This document shows positions 43,827-53,541 of a DNA stretch of 64,000 nt, one piece after another. A model generated the notes under the pieces. That model worked only from the letters and a program-made list of their open reading frames with translations. It did not search any database and had not been told where the DNA came from. The first letter of the stretch is position 1. Every line of letters starts with the position of its first letter. This stretch comes from Rhizobium phaseoli (GTDB lineage: Bacteria > Pseudomonadota > Alphaproteobacteria > Rhizobiales > Rhizobiaceae), in the NCBI RefSeq assembly GCF_010668805.1, contig NZ_WUFT01000002.1, forward strand, positions 368,673 through 432,672, written 5' to 3'. The position numbers were made by a program, and so were the translations under genes.

Positions 43827-45014
43827 ATGAGCATCGAGCTGACATTGAATGAGACCGCGCTCGGAGATGGCGCAGCGACCCGGTGGAGCGCGGTGACCTG
43901 TCTCTCGCTTCTGACTTTCCTTCTGGTCGGGCTGGAATTTCTCCCTGTGAGCCTGCTGACGCCGATCGCCGGGGATCTTTCGGTATCGGAAGGGCAGGCC
44001 GGACTGGCGATCACCGTGTCCGGCGCCTTCGCGGTTGCCACCAGCCTTTTCGGCAACGCAATCCTGACGAAGATCAACCGCAAGACCATCGTCTTGCTCT
44101 ATACGGCGGTATTGGCTACTTCGAGCCTGGCGGTTGCGCTGGCACCCGAGTTCCTCGTCTTTCTCGTTGGACGATCCCTGGTCGGCGTTTCGATCGGCGG
44201 TTTCTGGTCGCTATCGACGGCTATTCTGGCACGCCTGGCTTCGAGCCGTGACCTGCCCAAGGCCATCGCCCTGCTTCAGGGCGGCACCGCATTCGCGCTC
44301 GTCCTTGCTGCGCCGCTCGGCAGTTTTCTCGGCGGATTGATCGGATGGCGCGCCACTTTCCTGATCACGGTGCCGATCGGAATTGCCGGGCTCGCGTGGC
44401 AACTGGTCGTCCTGCCGAGCATGCCCGCGACGGCTGCGGTTTCGGTGGCCAGAATATTCGGTTTGCTGCGCAATCGTCGATTCGCGATCGGGATGGCGGC
44501 GACCGGTCTCGCCTTCATCGGCCAAAACGCATTGTCTATCTACCTTCGCCCGTTCCTCGAAGGCGTCACGGGACTGGAATTGAATATTCTGTCCATGGTG
44601 CTTCTCGGCCTTGGCATCGGCGGCGTGGCCGGAACTTCCGTCATCGGCTTCGTCGCCCGCCGTCACCTCTTCCTCGTTCTCGTCGGATTGCCGGCTGCTC
44701 TTGCGATCCTTGCCCTGTTGCTGATCGCTCTCGGGCCGTTCGCCGCGGCGACCGCCTCTCTGCTCGTCATGTGGGGATTCTTCTCGACCCCGATTCCCGT
44801 CGCGTGGAACACCTGGATGGCAGCCATCGTCCCCGGCGAGCTGGAAGCTGCAGGGGGACTGCAAGTGGCGCTGATCCAATTCGCCATTGCAGGCGGCGCT
44901 TTCGCTGGCGGCATCCTGTTCGACACCGCGGGATGGTGGAGCACCTTCCTGCTGGCCGCCTGCCTTCTCGCAGGTTCCGCTGTCCTCGCCGCCCTGGCAG
45001 GCCGCCGAGCCTGA
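43827..45014 (+). CDS. MFS efflux transporter (AraJ/DHA1-like)
   Basis: A 395-residue major-facilitator protein with twelve hydrophobic segments. The DHA1-type motif [15 protein letters not shown] is near residue 112, and the central loop is near 190. It follows the divergent LysR gene and is 31 bases upstream of an SDR, suggesting a small detoxification or export unit. Confidence 0.9.
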   Translation: MSIELTLNETALGDGAATRWSAVTCLSLLTFLLVGLEFLPVSLLTPIAGDLSVSEGQAGLAITVSGAFAVATSLFGNAILTKINRKTIVLLYTAVLATSSLAVALAPEFLVFLVGRSLVGVSIGGFWSLSTAILARLASSRDLPKAIALLQGGTAFALVLAAPLGSFLGGLIGWRATFLITVPIGIAGLAWQLVVLPSMPATAAVSVARIFGLLRNRRFAIGMAATGLAFIGQNALSIYLRPFLEGVTGLELNILSMVLLGLGIGGVAGTSVIGFVARRHLFLVLVGLPAALAILALLLIALGPFAAATASLLVMWGFFSTPIPVAWNTWMAAIVPGELEAAGGLQVALIQFAIAGGAFAGGILFDTAGWWSTFLLAACLLAGSAVLAALAGRRA

Positions 45015-45045
45015 ACCTTCCGAAACCTCAAAACAGGAGATCGTC

Positions 45046-45792
45046 ATGTCTCAAGGAATCGAAAACAAAGTCGTCGTCATCACCGGCGCAAGCAGCGGGC
45101 TTGGCGAAGCCACGGCGCGTCACCTCGCCGAGCGCGGCGCCTCGGTCGTCCTCGGCGCGCGCAGAGCCGACCGCATCGCTCTACTGGCCGAGGAACTGAT
45201 AGCCAAAGGCTACAAGGCCAAGGCAGTCCAGACCGACGTCACGGATCAGCATCAAGTCAAGACGCTTGTAGACACGGCCGTCGAAGAATTCGGTCGGATC
45301 GACGTGATACTGAACAATGCGGGACTGATGCCGCTTGCTCCGCTCGAGCGGCTCAAGCTCGATGAGTGGGATCGCATGATCGACGTGAACATCAAGGGTG
45401 TGCTCTACGGCATTGCAGCAGCACTGCCCCACATGAGGGCGCAGAAGTCGGGGCACATCATCAACGTATCCTCAGTCTACGGCCATGTGATCGATCCAGG
45501 CGCCACCGTTTACTGCGCCACAAAATTCGCCGTGCGCGCACTTTCGGAAGGGCTGCGGAAGGAAATGAAGCCATACAACATTCGCACCACGATCATCTCA
45601 CCCGGCGCGGTCAGAACCGAGTTGCTTGAGCATATCAGCGAGAAAGACATCCAAGCCGGCACGCAAGAATTCGTCAGCAAGATCGCCATCGGCGCTGACA
45701 CCTTCGCCAGAACGGTCGCTTTCGCGGTCAATGAGCCGGACGATGTCGATATCAATGAGATCCTGTTCCGGCCCACGGCTCAGCCGGTCTGA
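45046..45792 (+). CDS. Short-chain dehydrogenase/reductase
   Basis: A 248-residue SDR with [25 protein letters not shown], a catalytic Ser in [10 protein letters not shown] and [10 protein letters not shown] for Tyr and Lys. It resembles the YdfG/clavulanate-dehydrogenase-like SDRs. AGGAG lies seven bases before ATG 45046; the longer upstream frame runs back into the MFS gene and is rejected. Cotranscribed with the transporter. Confidence 0.9.
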   Translation: MSQGIENKVVVITGASSGLGEATARHLAERGASVVLGARRADRIALLAEELIAKGYKAKAVQTDVTDQHQVKTLVDTAVEEFGRIDVILNNAGLMPLAPLERLKLDEWDRMIDVNIKGVLYGIAAALPHMRAQKSGHIINVSSVYGHVIDPGATVYCATKFAVRALSEGLRKEMKPYNIRTTIISPGAVRTELLEHISEKDIQAGTQEFVSKIAIGADTFARTVAFAVNEPDDVDINEILFRPTAQPV

Positions 45793-45838
45793 TGCGACGC
45801 GCGATGTCGACCACATCCAGTTCAGGAGCCGGCGGACA

Positions 45839-46225
45839 ATGTTGGGGCTAGCCCTGACGGCTGGCGCCATGCCTCGCCTCGCGACCGGACAGGAAGGCAG
45901 CCGCCCGGCGAGTCAGAAACCCACCGACGTCAGGATCAGGATAATTTCAGCAATCCGACCCTGACTGCAGCGCTTTATGACAATCCTTCTGCGCGGGATC
46001 TTGCATCCACGCTCCCTTTGGACCTCAAGATCGAGGATTCCGGCAAGAACGAGAAGATCGTCCATCTGCCGCGCAAGCTTATGGAAGAAGCCTTCAGCAA
46101 CGAATAGCCAGGCGATCTTTGCTATTTCAAGGCATGGGGAACCTGGCCCTCTTCTACGGGGATTATCGCTAGGACGGACTGATCCGGCTCGGCCGCTTCG
46201 ACAATGGTTTTAAGCCGCTGTTCGT
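45839..46225 (+). pseudogene. Decayed cyclophilin-like-fold protein gene
   Basis: A Tat-like leader (RSRRTMLGLALTAGAMPR) and TDVRIRI are readable in one frame. A shift then leads to FSNPTLTAALYDNPSARDLA, LPLDLKIED and EKIVHLPRKL, a TAG, then PGDLCYFKAWGN, another shift, LALFYGDYR, a second TAG and DGLIRLGRFDNG. This order matches the cyclophilin-like (Cyclophil_like2) proteins often linked to SDR and flavin reductase genes. Two in-frame stops and two frameshifts show it is inactive. The interval to 46400 has no other gene. Confidence 0.7.
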
Positions 46226-46400
46226 AGGGGAGAATTTCCGGTGCGTATCGAACGGATCTGACAGCCCCCATGCCACGAGCGTTCCCCGACGGCTTGATCT
46301 GGTCTTGCTTTCGCACGAATGACACCATCTGATGCTGTGCGAGGTAGGATCGCTGAAGCCAGACGGATGTTCGGCGGACGAAATCGACAGTGAGGATCAG

Positions 46401-48053
46401 ATGGATCAGGCGAGCAGCCAGCAAGCATCGACGAATGAACAGCGCGAAGCGCGCCGGCTGCAATATCTTCCCTGGGAACGCATTGCGGCGGATCTCGACC
46501 ATCCCGCTCATCTCGCCCGCAAGGCGGAGCTTCGGCGATCATGCGGCGCTGAATTGTTCGACACGTCCTATATCGCTGAAAATGCCGCGATTTTCACCGA
46601 GAGCTTGGCGATCGGCGAGCGGTCCTGGATTGCGGGGCATGCGCTCGTTCGGGGCGATGTCATCCTCGGTGACGACTGCAGCATCAATCCCTATGCCTCT
46701 GTTTCCGGCAAGGTGACATGCGGCAATGGCGTGCGGATTGCCTCGCATGCGTCGATTGTCGGCTTCAATCACGGCTTCGACGATCCTGATCGACCCATCC
46801 ACCGCCAGGGCGTCATCAGCCTCGGCATCGTGATTGGCGACGATGTCTGGGTCGGCGCCAATTGCGTGATCCTCGATGGCGTCACCATTGGAAATGGCGC
46901 GGTGATCGCCGCCGGGGCTGTGGTCACGCAGGACATTCCCGCCATGGCAATTGCCGGCGGCGTACCGGCAAGGGTGTTACGGAGCAGAGGCGCTGCTGCG
47001 AGGAAATTCGGCATAGCAGACGTCGAAGATCAATTGGTCAGGCTCGGTCAGAAGGCGCAGGAGCAATGGCCCGATATTCTTGCACGCTGGAAAACGCGTG
47101 AGGTCTATGAATCGTTGGAGGCGGACGGCGTCAGGAGACCGGCGATCCGGCATCTGTGCGATGCGATCGAGATCGCGGCCGGCTTCGGGCATCTGCCGCC
47201 CGGGCTCGATCCGTCGCGGACCTTCGAGCTTCTCCAAGGCCTTCAGGACCGGGAGACCGGGCTTTTCCCGGAAGAGCATTCGCGTGTGCATGGCCGGGCG
47301 TTACGGGAGGATCCGAAGGCACTCTACAATGTGCTTTCGGTCGGCTATGCGCTTGAACTGCTCGGCTCCGGGCCAGGGCACCCCATCCAGGCGGTGCAGC
47401 TCGGCGCTAAAGAGCTGGAGGAATGGCTGAGCGCCCTGCCCTGGTCGAGCCGGGCATGGCACGCCGGCAGCGGCGTCGATGCCATGGGAACTGCGATGTA
47501 CTTCAATGCCAGGTATTTCGGCATCAGAGGCCCACGCCAGGCGCTTTTCGAGTGGCTGAGCCGCAATGCCGACACCGTCTCGGGGCTATGGGGCGAACCG
47601 ACGGCGCTGGAAGGATGGCTGCAGCCGGTGAACGGTTTTTATCGCCTAACGCGCGGCAGCTACGCGCAGTTCGGTATTCCGCTTCCACATCCTCACGCTT
47701 CGCTCGAAACGGTTCACCTCAACTACCGCAATCACAAGGGCTTCGTCGGCGCGCAATACAATGCGTGCAACCTACTCGATACGATCCATCCGCTGCTGCT
47801 GATTGCCCGGCAGACCGATTACCGGCGGGCCGATGGCGAGGCGATCGCCCGCAATCTCATATCGAGGGCGCTCGATCGATGGAGGGATGGCGAGGGTTTT
47901 GCCTTCGCCGATGGCGGTGAATCGAGCTTGCAGGGAACGGAAATGTGGCTATCCGTCATTCACCTGGCGGCCGATTTCCTGGGCTTGGCGGATCAGTTCG
48001 CCTTCGTCCCGAAGGGCGTACATCGAACGGCGACAGTGGGACTGGGTTTGTAA
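46401..48053 (+). CDS. Hexapeptide acyltransferase fused to an alpha-toroid-like domain
   Basis: A 550-residue protein. Residues about 60-195 form a left-handed beta-helix with hexapeptide repeats (AIGERSWIAGHALVRGDVILGD, IVIGDDVWVGANCVILDGVTIGNGAVIAAGAVV), ending in GVPARVLRSRG. This is the CysE/LacA-type acetyltransferase or gamma-carbonic-anhydrase-like fold. The remaining ~340 residues are helical with paired Trp/His-rich motifs (PWSSRAWHAGSG, GLWGEPTALEGWL, LNYRNHKGFVGAQYNACNLLD), resembling alpha/alpha-toroid catalytic domains of glycan- or terpenoid-acting enzymes. GAGGA precedes ATG 46401. The fusion is uncommon; substrate unknown, possibly a glycan. Confidence 0.7.
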   Translation: MDQASSQQASTNEQREARRLQYLPWERIAADLDHPAHLARKAELRRSCGAELFDTSYIAENAAIFTESLAIGERSWIAGHALVRGDVILGDDCSINPYASVSGKVTCGNGVRIASHASIVGFNHGFDDPDRPIHRQGVISLGIVIGDDVWVGANCVILDGVTIGNGAVIAAGAVVTQDIPAMAIAGGVPARVLRSRGAAARKFGIADVEDQLVRLGQKAQEQWPDILARWKTREVYESLEADGVRRPAIRHLCDAIEIAAGFGHLPPGLDPSRTFELLQGLQDRETGLFPEEHSRVHGRALREDPKALYNVLSVGYALELLGSGPGHPIQAVQLGAKELEEWLSALPWSSRAWHAGSGVDAMGTAMYFNARYFGIRGPRQALFEWLSRNADTVSGLWGEPTALEGWLQPVNGFYRLTRGSYAQFGIPLPHPHASLETVHLNYRNHKGFVGAQYNACNLLDTIHPLLLIARQTDYRRADGEAIARNLISRALDRWRDGEGFAFADGGESSLQGTEMWLSVIHLAADFLGLADQFAFVPKGVHRTATVGLGL

Positions 48054-48066
48054 TTGGGGCTCTTGA

Positions 48067-48954
48067 TCAACCGTGCAATGACGCCATCAGCCAGGCAGCG
48101 GCAAGATCCCGCGCATTGCTTCTTTTGCCTTTGTCGGGCACGATGACGTTGTAACGGCCTTCGGCGGCAAGCTCGCCACTGTCGACCTGCACCAGGGTTC
48201 CGTCCTCGAGAGAAGTACCCACCAGCATACGCCATCCCAATGCTACCCCCTGCCCTGCGCGTGTGGCGGCGATGGTTTCGGTATAATGGCTGAACCGAAG
48301 CGACGGCTTGACCTCGATATTGGCGCCGGTCAGCGAAACCCATTGGGCCCAGCTATGCCAGGACCGATCGAGAACGTCCGTTTCGATGAATTCGTCGGCC
48401 GAGCTTAGCGGACCATCTCCCCGACGCCTGAGATAATCCGGAGAGCAAACGGGGGAAATGACGTCGCCGCGCGAGGCGATGACGGTCCCATCGCTGAAAG
48501 GCGGCAGACCGTAGCGGATCGCCACATCGATCTCTCCGCCGTCGAGAGCAATCGGGCTGTCCTGCGATATCACCCGCACCAGAATACCGGGGTTGGCCCG
48601 GCGAAACTCGGCCAGCCGCGGTAGCAGCCAGAAGGAAGAGAATGCGACGGTTGCCCCGATCGTCACCACGTCCTGACTGCGCGACTGGAGCGCTTCCACA
48701 CTCTCGGCGATATCGGCAAAACTCTTCGCCAGTGTCGCGCCAAGGCTGATGCACGCCGCCGTCGGTTCGATCGCCCGATGTTTACGCACGAATAGGGACT
48801 GGCCGAACTCTTCCTCCAGCGAGGCAATCTGCCTGCTGACCGCCGCCTGGGTGACGCCGAGTTCGGTCGCAGCCAGGGTGAAGCTTTTCCTGCGCAGCAC
48901 TGCCTCCAGTGTCACCAGTGCGGTCAGCGATGGAAGCCGTCTTCGAAAGTGCAT
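48067..48954 (-). CDS. LysR-family regulator (GcvA-like) divergent from gbcA
   Basis: A 295-residue LysR protein of the GcvA type. The helix-turn-helix is LAATELGVTQAAVSRQIASLE and the effector domain includes FSSFWLLPRLAEFRRANPGI. It diverges from the Rieske oxygenase genes with 109 bases between, so it is the likely regulator of gbcAB. Confidence 0.9.
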   Translation of the reverse strand: MHFRRRLPSLTALVTLEAVLRRKSFTLAATELGVTQAAVSRQIASLEEEFGQSLFVRKHRAIEPTAACISLGATLAKSFADIAESVEALQSRSQDVVTIGATVAFSSFWLLPRLAEFRRANPGILVRVISQDSPIALDGGEIDVAIRYGLPPFSDGTVIASRGDVISPVCSPDYLRRRGDGPLSSADEFIETDVLDRSWHSWAQWVSLTGANIEVKPSLRFSHYTETIAATRAGQGVALGWRMLVGTSLEDGTLVQVDSGELAAEGRYNVIVPDKGKRSNARDLAAAWLMASLHG

Positions 48955-48966
48955 CTTGGAGACTTT

Positions 48967-48995
48967 TCACATGAGAAAAGATTATGCGAATGTGA
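48967..48995. promoter_or_regulatory. Inverted repeat in the LysR/gbcA intergenic region
   Basis: TCACAT (48967-48972) and ATGTGA (48990-48995) are inverted across 17 bases, and a TCACATAAGA copy recurs just before the gbcA start (about 49048). The half sites in the divergent promoter suit a LysR regulator. No strict T-N11-A box is assigned. Confidence 0.4.
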
Positions 48996-49063
48996 TTTTT
49001 TATGCGGTTGAAAGCCCCGCGCTGCAAGAGCAATTTGGCGAAACTCTCACATAAGAGGTTATT

Positions 49064-50317
49064 ATGCTAAACAGGCTCCCATCCTCCATTTCGGCGCTGC
49101 TCGACTCCCGCTCTGATGGCCATTCCCTGCCGGCCGGCCTCTATGTCAGAGAAGATGTGTTCGAAGCAGACATCGACGTGTTCTTCCACAAGCACTGGAT
49201 CTGTGTCGGCCTTGACTGCGACGTTCCCGAAGCCGGCGACGCCGCGGTGGTCGATATCGGCAAAACCAGTCTGATCCTCCTGCGCGACGACGACGGCGAA
49301 ATTCGCGTCTTGCACAATGTCTGCCGCCATCGCGGCTCCCGTCTTCTCGATCCGGGCAAGACGATCGTTTCGAAGCTCGTCTGTCCCTATCACACCTGGA
49401 CCTATGAGCTGACGGGCGAGCTCAGCTATGCCCCACATATGGGCAAGGATTTCGACAAGGACTGTCGCGGCCTGAAGCCGGTCACCTTCAAGTCGATCGG
49501 CGGGCTGATTTACGTCTGTCTGTCCGACAATCCGCCCGAGGACATTGCCGGCCTCGAACAGGCGATGGTCGAGCGCCTTGCTCCCTACGATATCCGCAAT
49601 GCCAAGATCGCCCACCAGACCGACGTCATCGAGGACGGCAACTGGAAGCTGACGATAGAGAACAATCGCGAGTGCTATCACTGTTCCGCCAACCACCCGG
49701 AACTCTGCGTCTCCTTCGTCGATCTCGACTTCGGCTTCGACCCCGAAACGCTTAGCCCTGAAGATCGTGAGCAGGCCGAAGAACATTTCCGGCTGTACGA
49801 GGAGCGCACGCAGGCATGGGAAGCCGACGGTTTCCCCTCGGCTGCCGTCGAGCAGCTTTCCGACTGCGCCACCAACTTCCGCACACAGCGGCTGATCATA
49901 TCGGGTGCGGGCGAATCCCAGACCCACGACGCCACCGCCGCATCCTCCAAGCTCCTCGGGCAGATGACCCGCAAGGATCTCGGCGACACACATCTCTGGG
50001 GTCATAACAGCTGGAACCACTTCATGGGCGACCATGCTGTGGTCGCAACGGTTATCCCGCTCTCGGCCGGCAAGACCCTGGTGAGAACCAAGTGGCTGGT
50101 GCACAAGGACGCCGTCGAAGGGGTCGATTACGACCTCGACAAGCTGACGGATGTCTGGGTCGCAACGACGGATCAGGACGCCGATCTCGTCGCCCGTTCC
50201 CATGCCGGCGCTCTCGATCCCGCCTATCAGCCAGGCCCCTATTCCCGCTTTTCCGAGACGAACCTCGACAAGTTCGCCAACTGGTACATCGACCGGATGC
50301 GCGCTCATGGATACTAG
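49064..50317 (+). CDS. gbcA: Rieske oxygenase alpha subunit, quaternary-amine demethylase (GbcA/Stc2-like)
   Basis: A 417-residue Rieske non-heme iron oxygenase. The Rieske cluster ligands are Cys87/His89 (VCRHRG) and Cys107/His110 (CPYHTW). The mononuclear iron histidines are in ENNRECYHCSANHPEL, about residue 206. The sequence resembles glycine-betaine monooxygenase GbcA and stachydrine demethylase Stc2, which remove an N-methyl as formaldehyde. The reductase gene overlaps its end. The linked proline-racemase and hydroxyproline-type genes make an N-methylated proline derivative as likely as glycine betaine. Confidence 0.88.
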   Translation: MLNRLPSSISALLDSRSDGHSLPAGLYVREDVFEADIDVFFHKHWICVGLDCDVPEAGDAAVVDIGKTSLILLRDDDGEIRVLHNVCRHRGSRLLDPGKTIVSKLVCPYHTWTYELTGELSYAPHMGKDFDKDCRGLKPVTFKSIGGLIYVCLSDNPPEDIAGLEQAMVERLAPYDIRNAKIAHQTDVIEDGNWKLTIENNRECYHCSANHPELCVSFVDLDFGFDPETLSPEDREQAEEHFRLYEERTQAWEADGFPSAAVEQLSDCATNFRTQRLIISGAGESQTHDATAASSKLLGQMTRKDLGDTHLWGHNSWNHFMGDHAVVATVIPLSAGKTLVRTKWLVHKDAVEGVDYDLDKLTDVWVATTDQDADLVARSHAGALDPAYQPGPYSRFSETNLDKFANWYIDRMRAHGY

Positions 50318-51398
50318 GACCCCGCAAGTGCTGCTCGCAAAGGTCGCCCGTCACGACGTCTGGAATCCCGAGGAAGACGATGCGCTCGTCTGCCTCGACG
50401 TCCAGCAGGAGACCCATGATGTCAAGACCTTCACCTTCGCATCTCCTGACGGGAAGCGCTTCGCCTTCAAGGCCGGACAATATTTCCTGTTCGACCTTGA
50501 GCAGAATGGAGAGGCTGAAAGCCGGTGCTACAGCATCTCCTCTTCGCCGCATCGCACGAACGCCTTCTCCGTGACGGTGAAGCGCGTTCCGGGCGGCAAG
50601 GTCTCCAACTGGCTGCACGACACCCTGGTACCGGGCGCATCCGTCAAGGCGAACGGCCCGCTTGGCCATTTCATCCGGCCTGAGACGTCGAAGCCGAAAC
50701 TTCTGCTGCTCTCCGGCGGCTCCGGCATCACCCCTGTCATGTCGATTCTGCGTGAACTCGCCGATAGCTGCGAACCCGCCGATGTCGTCTTCATGCACGC
50801 CGCGCGCACACCGCAGGATCTGATCTTCCGCGACGAGCTCGCCTGCATCGCCCGTAGATTGAAGGGCCTTCGGCTGCACTTCCTCCCGGAAACCGTCGTG
50901 GGCGCGGCGTCCTGGCCGGGTCTCACCGGCCGAATTTCGGCGGACTATGTCAGGCTTGCGGTTCCCGATATCGCGGAACGGACGGTGATGTGCTGCGGCC
51001 CCGCCCCGTTCATGGCGGCAGCGCGCAGCATTGCCGCCGATCTCGGCGTCCCTGCCTCGCGCTATCTGGAGGAAAGCTTCGACGCCGCGGTCATCGACGA
51101 ACCCGAGATCCCCGCGATCCAAGAAGCGACCGCCAAGGTCTTTCAGGTCACTTTCTCGAAGCAGGCCCGCAATATCGAGGTAACAGGCGACCAGAGCGTG
51201 CTCTCCTGCGCCAAGAAGTCGGGTGTCAGGCTTCCATCCTCCTGCGCCAACGGCGTCTGCGGCACCTGCAAGTCGAAGCTGACATCAGGCACCGTCGACA
51301 TGAACCACAATGGCGGCATCCGCCAGAGGGAAATCGACGCCGGCTTTTTCCTGCCCTGCTGCTCGAAGCCGCTCAGCGATCTCGTCATCGAGCGCTGA
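50307..51398 (+). CDS. gbcB: Ferredoxin reductase of the Rieske demethylase (GbcB-like)
   Basis: A 363-residue hybrid reductase. The FAD site is SRCYSISSSP, the NAD(P)H site is LLLSGGSGITPVMSIL and MCCGPAPFM, and a C-terminal plant-type 2Fe-2S domain has SSCANGVCGTC plus a fourth Cys in LPCCSKP. It passes electrons from NAD(P)H to the Rieske oxygenase. ATG 50307 overlaps the gbcA stop by 11 bases. Confidence 0.9.
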   Translation: MDTRTPQVLLAKVARHDVWNPEEDDALVCLDVQQETHDVKTFTFASPDGKRFAFKAGQYFLFDLEQNGEAESRCYSISSSPHRTNAFSVTVKRVPGGKVSNWLHDTLVPGASVKANGPLGHFIRPETSKPKLLLLSGGSGITPVMSILRELADSCEPADVVFMHAARTPQDLIFRDELACIARRLKGLRLHFLPETVVGAASWPGLTGRISADYVRLAVPDIAERTVMCCGPAPFMAAARSIAADLGVPASRYLEESFDAAVIDEPEIPAIQEATAKVFQVTFSKQARNIEVTGDQSVLSCAKKSGVRLPSSCANGVCGTCKSKLTSGTVDMNHNGGIRQREIDAGFFLPCCSKPLSDLVIER

Positions 51399-51486
51399 AC
51401 ACTGAGCCAGGGGAACGTCACTCACCGACTGATCATGGCCAAGGGAGCGGCTGACAGTTTCCCGTGGGAAGAGATCTGAAGTACGT

Positions 51487-52503
51487 TCAGTGCACTCTCG
51501 AAGCCGCTGCGCGATGCTGCGACGGGGTCTGCCCGAAGGTGCGCTTGAACGTTCGTGTGAACTGCGAGGCGTTTTCGAAGCCGACATCAAGCGCGATCTC
51601 GATCAGCGGCGCCTTCGACTGGACGAGGATCGATTTTGCCCGCTCCATGCGAACCCGATTATAGGCCTTGGCAGGAGACATTCCCGTCTTGTCGAGGAAG
51701 ATTCGTTCCAACTGCCGCCGTGACAGGCCAACCATGGCGGCAAGCTTCTGGATCGATATGCTGCCGTCGACGAATTGCTCCATGGTAATCATCGCCGCCT
51801 TGACGCGGGCGTCGTCATAGTCGTCGTACAGCGGACGTCGGGGCTGTATATCCGCCGTCGTCCGGGCCTTCTCAATCTGAAGGACTTCAAGCGCATTTCG
51901 CTCGGCATCGCGGCTGATATATTTCCTGACCAGCAACGCCGCCATGTCGGCAGCGCTGCTGCCCCCGGCGCACGATCCACGCTGGCGATCGAGATTGAAG
52001 AGCCGGTCGGACCGAACGCCGAGGTCGGGAAACCGCTCGCGAAACTCCTTATAATGCAGCCAGCTCACGCAGGACTCATGCCGCTTCATCAGGCCTGCCG
52101 CCGCAAGAATGAACGAACCCGTGCACACGCCGATCAACGGCACCTTCTTGGCATCCGCCTGCCGAAGAAAGGTGATGGTCTGCTGGTCGACAGGGTTCTC
52201 CACCGTCAGAAGACCGCCGACGACCACGATGTAATTGAAATTCGTCGGATCGACGAAATCGGACGTCGGAGCGACCTGGACGCCGCAGCTCGAGTTTATC
52301 AGGTGCCGCGTGCTGCCGATCACCTGCCAGTCTGCAAGGACCCTTCCGGAACGATCCTGCTCGTCGCTGGCAAGCCGCAGCGTGTCGATGAAGAGCGCGA
52401 AGGCCGACAGTGTGAACGATCGCGCCAGAACGAACCCGACCTTGAGCCGGGCGGGTTTCGCGGCGCCGTCTGCCTGCCGATGCTGCTCCGGTCGCATAGT
52501 CAT
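51487..52503 (-). CDS. GlxA/GbdR-like AraC-family regulator
   Basis: A 338-residue regulator. The N-terminal DJ-1/PfpI-like sensor domain (KVGFVLARSFTLSAFALFIDTLR, IGVCTGSFILAAAGLM) joins a C-terminal AraC double helix-turn-helix (IQKLAAMVGLSRRQLERIF, LIEIALDVGFENASQFTRTFKRTFGQTPSQ). This architecture includes GbdR and CdhR, which sense glycine betaine, dimethylglycine or carnitine. It lies at the end of the betaine-transport operon and converges on gbcB, so it likely activates these genes. Confidence 0.9.
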   Translation of the reverse strand: MTMRPEQHRQADGAAKPARLKVGFVLARSFTLSAFALFIDTLRLASDEQDRSGRVLADWQVIGSTRHLINSSCGVQVAPTSDFVDPTNFNYIVVVGGLLTVENPVDQQTITFLRQADAKKVPLIGVCTGSFILAAAGLMKRHESCVSWLHYKEFRERFPDLGVRSDRLFNLDRQRGSCAGGSSAADMAALLVRKYISRDAERNALEVLQIEKARTTADIQPRRPLYDDYDDARVKAAMITMEQFVDGSISIQKLAAMVGLSRRQLERIFLDKTGMSPAKAYNRVRMERAKSILVQSKAPLIEIALDVGFENASQFTRTFKRTFGQTPSQHRAAASRVH

Positions 52504-52526
52504 CTCCTTGCCGCCCTTGAGCGCGC

Positions 52527-53525
52527 TTATCGAATCTGAAAACCGTGCGCCAGGGGGTCACGATCGTCAACGAAAATGGTGTTGTGCCCGATGACGCGGG
52601 CCCAGCCGCCGATGCTCGGAAGAATGCCGCGATAAGATCCGATACTTGCCTCGGCTTCAACCCGGCCCTCGAAAACGGTTCCGATCAGGCTTTCATGACG
52701 GTAACTCGACCCGACCGACAGCCGCCCCTTACCATAGAGTTGGGCCATGCGCGCCGAAGTGCCGGTGCCGCCTGGTGACCGGTCGATCGCTTTCTCACCG
52801 TAGAAGACCGCGCAGCGCCCATCGGAATGGTCGTTCACAGGGTGGTCACACCAGATCGCGTGATGCACGCCGGAAATCCTGGCATCGTCGGGATGAACGG
52901 GATCGCAGAGATCGGCAAGCGCTGTTCTGAGCTTCTGGCTGCAGCCGACGATATCGGATGCCGTCATGCCGTCGAGCCCGCTCCAGTTCTCTTGCGGTTC
53001 AATGACGGCATAATAGTTGCCGCCGTAGGATATATCGACCCGCAGACGCCCCATATCAGGCACATCGACTTCGACATCGGCCTGGTGGAGATAGCTCGCG
53101 ACATTGTGGAGACGAACGGAATCGACATATCCGCCCTTCTCCTCATAGGTGACGTCCACCCTGCCGGCAGGCGTTTCGATGGCGACCCTTCCGGCCTGGC
53201 GCGGCTTGATCAGTCCCTCCTCGATCGCAGCGGTCACGGTGCCGATGGTGCCAGCGCCGCACATCGGCAGGCAACCGCTCACCTCGATGAAAAGAACGGC
53301 GAAATCGCAGTCCTCCCGGTAGGCCGGGTAGATGATCGAGCCCGACATGATGTCATGTCCCCTCGGCTCGAACATCAGCGCCCTGCGCACCCAGTCGTGG
53401 TCACGGACGAAGATCTCCCGGCGCTCACCCATGGGCACGTGCGGAAGCAGCGGACCGCCGCCGGCGACGAGACGGACCGGATTGCCGCAGGTGTGCGCGT
53501 CGACGCAGAAGAAGCTGTTTCTCAT
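52527..53525 (-). CDS. Proline-racemase-family protein lacking the second catalytic cysteine
   Basis: A 332-residue member of the proline racemase/4-hydroxyproline epimerase family. The first catalytic region reads LPMCGAGTIGTV with Cys89 present, though the usual His after MCG is Ala. The second reads DRSPGGTGTSA: Gly252 stands where racemases and epimerases have the second Cys. Two-base epimerases need both; hydroxyproline dehydratases of the family use one Cys with Thr. The enzyme may therefore catalyse elimination or another one-base reaction, or act on a betaine. It lies 16 bases before the permease stop in the same operon. Confidence 0.85.
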   Translation of the reverse strand: MRNSFFCVDAHTCGNPVRLVAGGGPLLPHVPMGERREIFVRDHDWVRRALMFEPRGHDIMSGSIIYPAYREDCDFAVLFIEVSGCLPMCGAGTIGTVTAAIEEGLIKPRQAGRVAIETPAGRVDVTYEEKGGYVDSVRLHNVASYLHQADVEVDVPDMGRLRVDISYGGNYYAVIEPQENWSGLDGMTASDIVGCSQKLRTALADLCDPVHPDDARISGVHHAIWCDHPVNDHSDGRCAVFYGEKAIDRSPGGTGTSARMAQLYGKGRLSVGSSYRHESLIGTVFEGRVEAEASIGSYRGILPSIGGWARVIGHNTIFVDDRDPLAHGFQIR

Positions 53526-53541
53526 CTTGTCATGTCCTTAC

